From Burkholderiales bacterium (lineage in GTDB: Bacteria > Pseudomonadota > Gammaproteobacteria > Burkholderiales > SG8-39), in contig JAOSJV010000012.1 of NCBI GenBank assembly GCA_027493935.1, positions 186,001 through 250,000 on the forward strand: a stretch of 64,000 nt of DNA. The letters run 5' to 3'. The notes under the pieces were generated by a model. The model saw only the letters and a list, made by a program, of their open reading frames with translations. It made no database searches and had not been told where the DNA came from. This document shows, piece by piece, positions 38,746 to 47,276 of this stretch; position 1 is the stretch's first letter; each line of letters starts with the position of its first letter. A program made the translations under genes and the position numbers.

Positions 38746-40041
38746 ATGGCCGAGTTCCTGCTGCCCAAGCTCGGCGCCGACATGTCGCGCGGGCGCCTCG
38801 TCGAGTGGGTGAAGAAGCCCGGCGAACGCATCGCGCGCGGCGAGGTGATCGCGGTGATCGAGACCGACAAGGCGAACGTCGAGGTCGAGGCGTTCGCGTC
38901 GGGCACCCTCGAGCGGGTGCTGGTGGAGCCGGGCGACGAGTGGCTGCCGGTCGGCACGCCGCTCGCGGTGATCGGCGCCGCCGCGGGCACGGCGGCGGCG
39001 CCGAGGGCGGCCGAGCAGCCGGCGCCCCGGCCCGAAGCCGCACCCGCAGCGCAAGGGCGTGCGCGCGCGACAGAGGCGCCGCCGAAGCTGCCGCCCGCGA
39101 CGGCCGCGCCGTCGCCGACGAATGCTCCTGCGTCACGCGCGCTTACCCCGCCGGCGCCGCCGATCGCCGAGGGCGCGCGCCTGCGCGTCTCGCCCGTCGC
39201 GCGCCGGCGCGCCGCCGAGCTCGGCGTGGACCTCGCGGCGCTGCCCGGCACCGGGCCGCACGGCCGCATCGTGCTCGCGGACGTCGAGGCGGCCGCGCGC
39301 GCGGCCGTCGAAGAGCGGCAACCCGAGCGGCCCGCGCCGGCCGCGCCGCTCACCGCCGCCGAGCAGGCGCAGGAGAAGCGCGCCCGCGTGCGCGCGGCGA
39401 TCGCCGCCGCGATGGCGCGCGCCAAGCGCGAGATCCCGCACTACTACCTCGGCACCACGATCGACCTCACCCGCGCGCTCGCGTGGCTCGCGGCGTACAA
39501 CGCCGAGCGCCCGGTCGCCGAGCGCATGCTCTACGGCGTGCTGCTCCTCAAGGCGGTCGCGGCGGCGCTGCGCGAGCACCCCGAGCTGAACGGTTTCTGG
39601 CGCGAGGGCCGCGCCGAGCTCGCCGACGCGGTGCATCTCGGCGTCGCGATCTCGCTGCGCGGCGGCGGGCTCGTCGCGCCGGCGCTGCACGACGCCGACA
39701 AGCTCGCGCTGCCCGAGCTGATGCGCCGCCTGCAGGATCTGGTGACGCGCGCGCGGGCGGGCAGCCTGCGAAGCTCCGAGATGACCGACGCGACCGTCAC
39801 GGTGACGAGCCTCGGCGAGCGCGGCGTCGAGGCGGTGTACGGCGTGATCTACCCGCCGCAGCTCGCGCTGGTCGGCTTCGGCAAGGTCGTGACGCGCCCG
39901 TGGGTCGCCGACGGCAGGGTCGCGCCGCGCGAGGTCGTCACCGCCACGCTCTCGGCCGATCATCGCGCGAGCGACGGCCATCGCGGCGCGCTCTTCCTCG
40001 ACGCCCTCGACCGCCTGCTGCAGGAACCGGAGAGCCTATGA
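38746..40041 (+). CDS. Dihydrolipoamide acyltransferase (E2)
   Basis: 431 residues. Lipoyl domain 1-78 with lipoylated K42 in VIETDKANVEVEAFASG. A long Ala/Pro linker follows (about 80-140). Peripheral-subunit binding domain about 148-185: SPVARRRAAELGVDLAALPG then GPHGRIVLADVEAA. Catalytic domain from about 205, with the active-site motif SADHRASDGHRGALF (HRxxDG, here HRASDG). It transfers the acetyl group from E1 to CoA. No E3 gene is in the window, so the complex would use a shared dihydrolipoamide dehydrogenase. The stop overlaps the ACP start as ATGA. Confidence 0.93.
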   Translation: MAEFLLPKLGADMSRGRLVEWVKKPGERIARGEVIAVIETDKANVEVEAFASGTLERVLVEPGDEWLPVGTPLAVIGAAAGTAAAPRAAEQPAPRPEAAPAAQGRARATEAPPKLPPATAAPSPTNAPASRALTPPAPPIAEGARLRVSPVARRRAAELGVDLAALPGTGPHGRIVLADVEAAARAAVEERQPERPAPAAPLTAAEQAQEKRARVRAAIAAAMARAKREIPHYYLGTTIDLTRALAWLAAYNAERPVAERMLYGVLLLKAVAAALREHPELNGFWREGRAELADAVHLGVAISLRGGGLVAPALHDADKLALPELMRRLQDLVTRARAGSLRSSEMTDATVTVTSLGERGVEAVYGVIYPPQLALVGFGKVVTRPWVADGRVAPREVVTATLSADHRASDGHRGALFLDALDRLLQEPESL

Positions 40042-40283
40042 CGAACGACGAGATCAAGACCAAAGTGCTGGCCGCGCTCGCCGCGGTGGCGCCCGAGCTC
40101 GAGCCCGGCGAGCTCGCGCCGGGGGCGAACCTGCGCGACGAGCTCGACATCGACTCGATGGACGCGCTCAACTTCCTGGTCGGGCTCTCGCAAGCGTTCG
40201 GCATCGACATCCCCGAAGCCGACTACCGCAAGCTCTCGACGCTCGAGGCGATCGTCGGCTACGTCGCCGCGCGGGTGGGGTAG
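40038..40283 (+). CDS. Acyl carrier protein linked to the dehydrogenase operon
   Basis: 81 residues. Phosphopantetheine serine S40 in LDIDSMDALNFLVGLSQ; full three-helix ACP pattern. It is coupled to E2 by an ATGA overlap, which is unusual: ACPs are not part of standard pyruvate dehydrogenase complexes. It is a paralogue of the ACP at 31741-32028. A link could be lipoate synthesis (octanoyl-ACP), use of the acetyl group for carrier-bound chemistry, or acetyl transfer to ACP. Confidence 0.88.
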   Translation: MTNDEIKTKVLAALAAVAPELEPGELAPGANLRDELDIDSMDALNFLVGLSQAFGIDIPEADYRKLSTLEAIVGYVAARVG

Positions 40284-40296
40284 CGGCAGTGCGTCG

Positions 40297-40410
40297 TCGT
40301 TGCCGCGCAAGCGGTGATTCGCGAAGCGACCGGAAGCGGCGCCGTGACGTCATCGCCGCGCAAGCGCGAATCCAGGAGTACGGGTGTCATTCCCGCGCAA
40401 GCGGGAATCC
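40297..40410. repeat. Tandem copies of the ATTCCCGC-gcaa-GCGGGAAT palindrome family
   Basis: An intact hairpin lies at 40389-40408 (ATTCCCGCGCAAGCGGGAAT), followed by ccagg. Degenerate copies precede it at about 40356 (gccgcgcaagcgcgaatccagg) and 40300 (gccgcgcaagcggtgattc). A related copy is at 47146-47165. The whole gap 40284-40523 between ACP and the SAM synthetase holds only these repeats. Confidence 0.7.
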
Positions 40411-40523
40411 AGGAAGGATCGCCGCGGCGCCTGGACGCTTGCATGGATCCCGCTTTGGCGAGAACCATGTTTCTCCTTCCATGGCTCTCCGCCTGCGCGA
40501 GAATGACGAGCGACGAACCGCGC

Positions 40524-41711
40524 TCAAAAGAGCCGCTCGCGTCCGGCGAGGATCGCCTCGGTGAGCTCGCCGATCTGCGCCAGGTGCGCGTCGGCGATCG
40601 CGCGTGCCTGCGTGCGCATCGCCTCGGTCAGCGCTTCGGCCGGCGCGATCTCGACGGTCGCGATCTGCGGCTGGTCGATCGGCGCGCCGATCGCCGACAG
40701 GAGCTCGACCGTCACCGCAGCGGCGCCCGGCACCTCGCGGTGGATCGCCTCGGCGATCCGCATCGACGCGACGTTGTAGAGCTTGCCCACGTGCGACACC
40801 GGATTCTTGCCGGCGGTCGCCTCGAGCGACATCGGCCGGCCGGGCGTGATCAGCCCGCTCGCGCGGTTGCCGCGCCCCACCTGGCCGTCGTCGCCCATCT
40901 CGGCCGACAGGCCGCAGACCGTCAGGTAGATCGCGCGCTCGTCCCGCGCGGCCGGATCGTCGAGCGTGTTGAGCCGGATCGATACGTCACCGCCGAGGCG
41001 CGCACCGAGATATTCGCAGATCCCCTGCTTCAGCGCGAAGTACTCGCGCACCCCGCCTACATGCCGGTCCACGAACGCGAGCGCCACCGTCAGGCGCAGA
41101 TCGTGCCCGACGCGCAGGCCCATCACCTTGAAGTCGTCGCCGGCGCACGGGAACACCGCATGCAGCTCGGCCGAGGCGAGCAGGCGCCCGGCCTCGAGCA
41201 CTGTGCGCTCGAGCAACGAGAACGGCGCGAAGCCGGCGCCGAACGACGTGTCGTTCGCGAGCGGGACTTCGCCGCCGCGGGCGAAGATCTCCTGCAGGTT
41301 CGCCGCGCCCTCGCGGATCTCGGTCGCGATCTCGAATGTGCCGGGCGGCACGCGCAGGGTCGCGGCGAGATGGCGCCGCGCCGCCTCGGTGGCGACGCGC
41401 GCGGGCTCCACCTGCGCGCCCACGCGCGCGGCGCGTCCGGCGATCGTGATGCGCACCGGCGCGAGCAGCGCGCCGCCGCCGAAGCGCGGCGCGCTCCGGC
41501 CGGCCACCAGCAGGCCCTTGTCGAGGTTGTGATGCAGGACCCGGCCGTAAGCCGCGAGGTAGGCCTGCGAAAGCGCGCGCGACGCGGCCTCGCACACCGC
41601 GTCGGTGATCGTGTCCGGATGGCCGACGCCCTTGTGCTCGCAGAGCTCGGTCGCGCGCGCCTCCACCGGGATGCACGCCGCCGGCGCGACCACGATGTTT
41701 CTCGCTGCCAT
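40524..41711 (-). CDS. Archaeal-type S-adenosylmethionine synthetase
   Basis: 395 residues. It belongs to the archaeal MAT family (AdoMet_Synthase), not the usual bacterial MetK. Visible motifs: CEHKGVGHPDTITDAVCEAA, HHNLDKGLLVAGRSAPRFGG, ANDTSFGAGFAPFSLLE, MGDDGQVGRGNRASGLITPG and SLEATAGKNPVSHVGKLYN. It makes SAM from methionine and ATP. It is rare in bacteria and when found often accompanies a normal metK elsewhere. ATG at 41711 is followed directly by family-like sequence. It converges on the ACP operon across a repeat gap and is preceded by another repeat block, so it may sit on a transferable cassette. Confidence 0.92.
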   Translation of the reverse strand: MAARNIVVAPAACIPVEARATELCEHKGVGHPDTITDAVCEAASRALSQAYLAAYGRVLHHNLDKGLLVAGRSAPRFGGGALLAPVRITIAGRAARVGAQVEPARVATEAARRHLAATLRVPPGTFEIATEIREGAANLQEIFARGGEVPLANDTSFGAGFAPFSLLERTVLEAGRLLASAELHAVFPCAGDDFKVMGLRVGHDLRLTVALAFVDRHVGGVREYFALKQGICEYLGARLGGDVSIRLNTLDDPAARDERAIYLTVCGLSAEMGDDGQVGRGNRASGLITPGRPMSLEATAGKNPVSHVGKLYNVASMRIAEAIHREVPGAAAVTVELLSAIGAPIDQPQIATVEIAPAEALTEAMRTQARAIADAHLAQIGELTEAILAGRERLF

Positions 41712-41745
41712 GGTGAGCAGAGGATAACGCGTTGCCAGGTATCGG

Positions 41746-41875
41746 TCCCCTCCTTCTCAAGGAGGGGTGCCGCGCGAAGCGCGGCGGGGTGGTTGCGGAG
41801 TTTGCTGGACGCAGAGGTTCGCACCACCCCGGCCGCTGCGCGGCCACCCCTCCCCGGCGAGGAGCGGAGAGACGG
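41746..41875. repeat. Second copy of the palindromic repeat block
   Basis: CCCCTCCTTCTCAAGGAGGGG (21-bp hairpin type), the stem-loop gccgcgcgaagcgcggc, ggggtggttgcgg, then gcaccaccccggccgctgcg and cacccctccccggcgaggag. Module order matches the block at 15166-15440. It fills the gap between the SAM synthetase and the AarF kinase genes. Confidence 0.75.
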
Positions 41876-41896
41876 CGCTCGCCTTGCCAGGTGGAC

Positions 41897-43585
41897 TCAG
41901 TCGCGCCGCGAGCGCCAGATCGAAATGATGATCCAGACGCTGTTGACGAACGCCATCAGGTAGCCGGCCAGGCCGAGCACGGTGAAGAACGGGATGCCGG
42001 CGAGCTTCGGGCCGGAGGTCACGGTCATCACGATCGAGGAGCCGATCACGAGCGAGGCGGTCATGATGCCGATCGTGATGCGGTCGATGGTGCTGTCGAG
42101 CTTGCGCCCGAAGCTGTCGAGCCGCTTCAGGTCGAGATCCATGCGCATGCGTCCGCGCCGCGCGTCCTTCAGGAGGCGCCCGAGGTCGCGCGGCACCGAG
42201 CCGACCAGGCCGAGGAAGTGCGTGAGGCTCGAGCCGGTACGGCGCGCCACCGCGGCCGGCGCGTAGCGCGCGGCGATCGCGCGATCGAGGAACGGCTTCA
42301 GCCGGTCGGTCAGCCGGAAGTCCGGATCGTACCTGCGCCCGAGCCCCTCGAGCGTGATCAGCGCCTTGAACATCAGCGTGAGATCGGCCGGCAGCACGAT
42401 GCCGTGCTCGCGCACGACCGCGGTCACGCGCTGCAGGAGCTGCGCGACGCGGATGTCCTTGAGGGGCACGTCCGCGTAATCGAACGCGAGCTCGCCGACG
42501 TCGGCGGCGAGCCGCTCCTCGTCCACCGCGTCCTCGCCCGCCCAGTCGAGCAGCACCTCGAGCATCGCCTCGTCGTCGTGGCGCGCGAGCCCGGCGAGCA
42601 GATCCACGATCTGGTTGCGGCGCCCGGGCGACAGCCGCCCGGCCATGCCGAAGTCGATCATCGCGATGCGGTTGCCGGGCAGGTAGATCACGTTCCCGGG
42701 GTGCGGGTCGGCGTGGAAGAAGCCGTCGACCAGAATCATCTTGAGCACCGAGTCGGCGCCGCGCCGGGCGAGGAGCTTCGGGTCGAGACCGGCGCGCTCG
42801 ATCGCCACCGCGTCCTCGCCGGGGACGCCCTCGATGCGCTCCTGCACGTTCATCGCGCTGCTCGTCCACTCGGGGAAGACGCGCGGGATCAGGATGTACG
42901 GATCGTCCCGGAAGTTGCGCGCGAAGCGCTCGATGTTGCGCGCCTCGGCGGCCAGATCGAGCTCGCGCGCGAGCGAGCGGCGGAACTCGGCCACCACGCG
43001 GGTTGGCTGGTAGCGCCGCGCCTCGGGCAGCTCGTTCTCGACGAGTTGCGCGAGGTGGCCGAGGATGCGCAGGTCCGCCTCGACCTTGGCCTCGATGCCC
43101 GGCCGGCGGATCTTCAGCACCACCGGCGTGCCGTCGAGCAGCGTCGCGCGGTGCACCTGCGCGATCGAGGCCGCGCCGAACGGCTCGCGCTCGAGGTCGA
43201 GGAAGACGTCGGAGGGTACGGCGCCGATCGCGCGCTTGACGGCGGGCAGAAGCTCGTCGAACGGCACCGGCGCGACGTGGCTGTGCAGGCGCGCGAGCTC
43301 GGCGGTCCACTTGGGCGGCAGCAGGTCCTCGCGCGTCGAGAGCATCTGCCCGAGCTTGATGAAGGTGGGCCCGAGTTCCTCGAGCGCCTTGCGCAGGCGC
43401 TGCTGCGGCTCGAGCTGCGCGCCCTTCGCCGCCGCGCCCCACTGCAGGATCTGCCCGGCGCGCTCGAGCACGCCGGCGACGCCGATGCGGCGCACGAGAT
43501 CGCCGAGCCCGTGCCGGATGAAGACCAGGCTGATCTCGTGCAGGCGCGGGAGATCCCGCACCGCGCTCACCGCCGAGGCCGGCAT
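41897..43585 (-). CDS. AarF/UbiB/ABC1-family atypical kinase
   Basis: 562 residues. ABC1 motifs: LGPTFIKLGQMLSTREDLLP (KxGQ near the start), EPFGAASIAQVHRATLLDG (A-rich P-loop substitute), ARELDLAAEARNIERFARNF, FFHADPHPGNVIYLPG (catalytic loop) and IAMIDFGMAGRL (DFG). Two C-terminal hydrophobic segments (about 500-555) anchor it in the membrane. UbiB is needed for ubiquinone synthesis in E. coli; this paralogue is outside a ubi cluster, so the substrate is unknown. It is followed upstream by a small helical protein gene on the same strand 12 bp away. Confidence 0.92.
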   Translation of the reverse strand: MPASAVSAVRDLPRLHEISLVFIRHGLGDLVRRIGVAGVLERAGQILQWGAAAKGAQLEPQQRLRKALEELGPTFIKLGQMLSTREDLLPPKWTAELARLHSHVAPVPFDELLPAVKRAIGAVPSDVFLDLEREPFGAASIAQVHRATLLDGTPVVLKIRRPGIEAKVEADLRILGHLAQLVENELPEARRYQPTRVVAEFRRSLARELDLAAEARNIERFARNFRDDPYILIPRVFPEWTSSAMNVQERIEGVPGEDAVAIERAGLDPKLLARRGADSVLKMILVDGFFHADPHPGNVIYLPGNRIAMIDFGMAGRLSPGRRNQIVDLLAGLARHDDEAMLEVLLDWAGEDAVDEERLAADVGELAFDYADVPLKDIRVAQLLQRVTAVVREHGIVLPADLTLMFKALITLEGLGRRYDPDFRLTDRLKPFLDRAIAARYAPAAVARRTGSSLTHFLGLVGSVPRDLGRLLKDARRGRMRMDLDLKRLDSFGRKLDSTIDRITIGIMTASLVIGSSIVMTVTSGPKLAGIPFFTVLGLAGYLMAFVNSVWIIISIWRSRRD

Positions 43586-43597
43586 GGCGCTCTACTT

Positions 43598-44242
43598 CTA
43601 CTTCTGCTTCTTCGCCTCGGATTGCTGGCGCAGGGCGTCTGCGAAGCCGGCGAGCAGGCCGCTGGTGAGCAGCGTCATGCGCACGCCCGCCTCGCGCGCC
43701 TGCTCCATGCCGCTCGCCGCCTTCTCGCGGTACGAGCCGCTCATGCGGCTCGCGAACTCGCTCATCACCTGCGCGACGCGCACGCTCGCGTCGGCGCCGA
43801 CGCGCTGCGCGTGCAGCGCGAGATCAACCAGCTCGCGGCGCATGTTGCCGGTGGTCGCGTCGGCGATGCGGTTCGCGGTGGCGACGTAGTCCTCCTGCAG
43901 TTTCTGCAGGCTCGCGAAGGCCTGCTTGAGGTCGTTGTCGGTGAAGTCCTTGCCGCGTGCGGCGAGCGCCTGCAGCGCCGCGTGCGTCGCCTGCGCGGAC
44001 TGCTGCAGCGCCTGATCGAGCCCGCGCACCGCATCGGCGAAGGCCTGGCGCGCCTCCGGGCTGTCCATCGCGGGCTGGAACGCCGCGCCGCCGCCCATCG
44101 CGCGCACCACCTCCTTCACGCCCTCGGTGTCGAGCCGCCCGCCCGAGAGCATCTGCGCGGTGAGCTCGCGCACCCGCTCGCGGATCGCCTGCTCTTCGCT
44201 CTGCGGGGACGGACCCGCGTCCCCCGCCGTCGGATCGGTCAT
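43598..44242 (-). CDS. Helical hypothetical protein (possibly DUF6781) paired with the AarF kinase
   Basis: 214 residues, almost wholly helical and rich in Ala, Gln and Glu. Segments such as EEQAIRERVRELTAQMLSGG, ALQALAARGKDFTDNDLKQA and GNMRRELVDLALHAQRVGAD suggest coiled coils. A conserved-looking MDSPEARQAFADAVRGLDQA recalls phasin-like or DUF6781 proteins, but I am not sure of the family. GGAGGCGCG precedes the ATG. It sits 12 bp before the AarF kinase gene on the same strand, so the two form an operon; a role at a membrane or lipid-body surface is possible. Confidence 0.6.
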   Translation of the reverse strand: MTDPTAGDAGPSPQSEEQAIRERVRELTAQMLSGGRLDTEGVKEVVRAMGGGAAFQPAMDSPEARQAFADAVRGLDQALQQSAQATHAALQALAARGKDFTDNDLKQAFASLQKLQEDYVATANRIADATTGNMRRELVDLALHAQRVGADASVRVAQVMSEFASRMSGSYREKAASGMEQAREAGVRMTLLTSGLLAGFADALRQQSEAKKQK

Positions 44243-44394
44243 CTCGCGCCTCCGCTGTGGTCGGTGTGACACCGCACAGCATAGACCCAATCGCGCCCGG
44301 CTGGCGAGGCCCCGCCGCCGGACCGGACGCGCCGCCGTGCGGCGATAATGTCGCGCGATGCCCCCGTCCGCCGTCCCAGCGCCATGAGCGCTCG

Positions 44395-45292
44395 ATGAGC
44401 GCACCGCGCGCCGCCGCGGCGCCGCTCGCCGACGCCCTGCGCCAGCACGTGCACGCGCTCGCCGGCACGATCGGCGAGCGCAACGTCTTTCGCCCGCAGG
44501 CGCTCGCCGCGGCCGAGGACTACATCGCGGGCGCCTGGCGCGCGCGCGGGCACGCGGTCGGCCTGCAGCGCTACACGGCCCGCGGCGTCGACTGCGCGAA
44601 CGTCGAGCTCGCGCTGCGCGGCGCCGCGCGGCCCGGCGAGATCGTCGTGGTCGGCGCGCACTACGACAGCGTGGACGGCAGCCCGGGCGCCGACGACAAC
44701 GCGAGCGCGGTCGCGGTGCTGCTCGAGCTCGCGCGCATGCTCGCGGCGCGGCCGCTCGCGCGCACCGTGAAGCTCGTCGCGTTCGTGAACGAGGAGCCGC
44801 CGTTCTTCTTCTGGGGCCAGATGGGGAGCGGGGTCTACGCCAAGGCCGCCCGCGCGCGCGGCGACGACATCCGCCTCATGTGCTCGCTCGAGATGCTCGG
44901 CTGCTACAGCGACGCGCCCGGCAGCCAGCGCTACCCGCCGCTGCTCAGGCACTTCTACCCGGACCGCGGCAACTTCGTCGCCTTCGTCTCGAACCTGCGC
45001 TCGCGCCGCGCGCTCAAGGCCGCAGTGGCGGCGTTCCGCGCGAGCAGCGGCTTCCCGTGCGAGTCGGCCGCGCTGCCGGCGTGGATCCCCGGCGTCGGCT
45101 GGAGCGACCAGCTCTCGTTCTGGCGCGCCGGCTACCCGGCGATCATGGTCACCGACACCGCCTTCCACCGCTACCCGTACTATCACACCGCCTCGGACAC
45201 CCCGGAGAAGCTCGACTACGCGCGCATGGCGCAGGTCGCCGAAGGGCTCGCCGGCGTCCTTCGCCCGGCTCGCCGAAGGCGAGCGGCTTTGA
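44395..45292 (+). CDS. M28-family zinc peptidase, one frameshift near the end
   Basis: About 298 residues. M28 metal ligands: VVVGAHYDSVDGSPGADDNA (His and bridging Asp), FVNEEPPFFFWGQMGS (catalytic Glu pair), CSLEMLGCYSD, and the last His in YPYYHTASDTPEKLDY. It would be an aminopeptidase or a glutaminyl cyclase relative. No signal peptide is seen. The frame breaks in tcgcccgg (about 45266); with one C fewer the end reads VLRRLAEGERL and stops at 45292, a natural length. Without this the frame would wander on to 45513. Confidence 0.85.
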
Positions 45293-45655
45293 GCCCGACG
45301 GCCTGGGCGCGTTCGACGAGCAAGAGCAATTCATGCTTACCCTGGCCGCCGGTGACGTTTTGCGTGGAGGCCTCGCAGCGTGGGTGCCGCTCCCATGTCG
45401 CGCCGCCCGACACCGGAAGCTGGGGCGTTGAGCGGTCGGGGGAGATCCTTGACCGGACCGTCCGGCGACATGGCCGGCGGATTCGCGCCCCGAACGCGGT
45501 TTCTCGTCCGTGAACGGCGCCTGGCGATGCCCGTCGGCAGCGAAGCGCAGCGCAGTCGCCGACCGGCGCGAGGGGTTGTCATCGAGCTCAACCGGGATGC
45601 CGGCGCGGCGCCGGGGTAATATCGGAGGCGGGCGACCTCGCGGAAGGTGGCGGCG
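45293..45655. other. 363-bp gap without a recognised gene
   Basis: Open frames exist but look random (Arg/Ser-rich) and are extensions of neighbouring frames. No repeat from the other families, box or hairpin of note was found. A weak -10-like TAATAT (45618-45623) lies just before the next gene. Confidence 0.5.
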
Positions 45656-46364
45656 ATGAACGGACGGATGAGCGCCCTCGCGGCGGCTGCCGCGCTCGCG
45701 GCGGCGGCGCCGGCCGCGGCGATGGACTGGCTGTCGGTGTGCGGCAAGTGCCTGAGCCCGTCGATCACCTCGCGCTCGGGCCTCGGCACCGCCAACGCGG
45801 TCGCCGAGGCGCGGATCTCGCGACAGGACGTCGAGGAATGGTGCGCGAACTGGTCGCCCGGCGACAAGGCGGGCTGCGTGCGCCGCGAGCTCGCCTCGCC
45901 CGACGCGGCGAAGACCTTCCGTGCGAGCGCCGACTGCACCAAGGGCCGCATCACGGCGATCGACGGCAACACCTACACGCTCGCCGGCAAGTGGACGAGC
46001 GACGTCGGCAAGGGCCGCACGATGTGGCGCGACGCGCGCGGGAAGATCGTCGGGCAGGACAGCGCCAGCAACGGCCTTGCGATCGCGCAGCAGTGGGAGG
46101 TGCTGTGCCCCGCCTCGGCGAAGGCATCCGCCATGCCGCAGCGCGCGTCGACCGCACCGCGGGCTTCGCCGCCGGCGCCGCCACCGGGCGCGCAGTTCGC
46201 GGTCGGCGAGATCGTAGAGGCCAAGTACGGGGCGCGACTGGGTGCGCGGGCGCGTCGCCGCGATCCGGCGCAGCGGCGCGGCGCTCGCCTACGACGTGCG
46301 CCTGGACAACGGCAAGCGCGGCGTCGTGCCCGCCCGGATGCTGCGCAAGCCCGCCGGCTCCTGA
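45656..46364 (+). CDS. Secreted Cys-containing protein with a Tudor-like C-terminal segment, one frameshift
   Basis: About 235 residues. A cleavable signal peptide (MSALAAAAALAAAAPAAAMD) is followed by a globular part with six Cys (SVCGKCLSPSI, EEWCANWSPGDKAGCVRREL, ASADCTKGRI, EVLCPASAK), probably disulphide-bonded in the periplasm, and an Ala/Pro linker. The last 50 residues (EIVEAKYG then WVRGRVAAIRRSGAALAYDV and NGKRGVVPARMLRK) resemble a Tudor/SH3-like barrel. The frame breaks near 46238 (ggggcgcgactggg, one base extra). I do not recognise the full-length family. Confidence 0.6.
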
Positions 46365-46473
46365 GCGAGAGCGCGCCGCACGCCTCAAGCCGGCACTAGA
46401 CGAAGGTGGGCAGTGGGCAGTAGACGGAGCGATGCGACCGTCTGGACTTCGCTGAACTGCCAACTTGCTTTCT

Positions 46474-47018
46474 TCACCAACTCCGCGCCCGCCCCGTGTC
46501 GAGGTGGACGAAGTCCGACTCGCGGTAGTAGCCGACGCCGCCGCGGCCGAGGGCTTTCGCCGCGTCGCGCAGGCGCGCCGTGTCGACGCCGACGAGCCGG
46601 ACGTCGATCGCGCGGCCGTCCATGTGCAGGCTGCGCTTGGCCACGCCGCCGACGCTGGTCCGGCGTAGCATCGCGTTGGTCGTGGGCGAGCGGTAGCCCG
46701 AGATGATCTCGAAGGTGCGCCCGCCGCACGCCGCGCACAGCGCGTGCAGCGTGTCGAGCAGCGCGACGTCGATCGCATGCGCCTCGCCGGTGCGGAAGTC
46801 GCGCAGCAGGCGCTGCACCTCGGCCAGCGCCCGGGCTGGTAGGCGCCGTCGGCGTAGTACACGGCGTGCAGCCGTTCGCCGGTGTGGGTGTGCGCGAAGG
46901 AGAGCGCGCGCGGCGCCGCGGTCGCGGCGGCGGGTCGCGCCCACGCGAGCGCGAGCGGCGCGGCGGCGAGGCCCTTGACGAGCAGCCTGCGACGCGCGGC
47001 GGCAGGGTCGGCGGACAT
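46474..47018 (-). CDS. YcbK/DUF882-type murein endopeptidase (M15 family), one frameshift
   Basis: About 181 residues. N-terminus MSADPAAARRRLLVKGLAAA plus PLALAWARPAAATAAP is a Tat-like signal. The mature part has LSFAHTHTGERLHAVYYADG, then in the next frame LAEVQRLLRDFRTGEAHAID, FEIISGYRSPTTNAMLRR and the zinc motif SLHMDGRAIDVRL with DFVHLDTGRARSW. This is the D-Ala-type carboxy/endopeptidase fold of YcbK, acting on peptidoglycan in the periplasm. The frame breaks around 46833 (cagcccgggcgctgg). It lies back to back with an L,D-transpeptidase gene. Confidence 0.85.
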
Positions 47019-47145
47019 CGTACGTTCTCCGTAGTGGCTGTCGGCCTGCATTCGCGCTGTCGCAATCGTCCGAGAATCCGCTCGTCGCACCCGCGCAAGC
47101 GGCCGCCCAGAGGCCGACCTATCGCGCTCTGCAACCGCTGGCCGG

Positions 47146-47165
47146 ATTCCCGCGTTCGCGGGAAT
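47146..47165. repeat. ATTCCCGCG-tt-CGCGGGAAT palindrome
   Basis: A 9-bp perfect stem with a 2-nt loop in the gap between the YcbK and L,D-transpeptidase genes. Same family as the copies at 40297-40410. The rest of 47019-47276 has no ORF; TATAAC at 47244-47249 could be a -10 for the transpeptidase. Confidence 0.65.
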
Positions 47166-47276
47166 GACGGCCTCCTGTCCGCGTGCGGCGCTCTCCCGCA
47201 GCCGGTTGCGCGGCAGCGGCACGAGCACCCCCATCCGGCATGGTATAACAGGGCGCCGGTCTCGCAACACCTCGAC

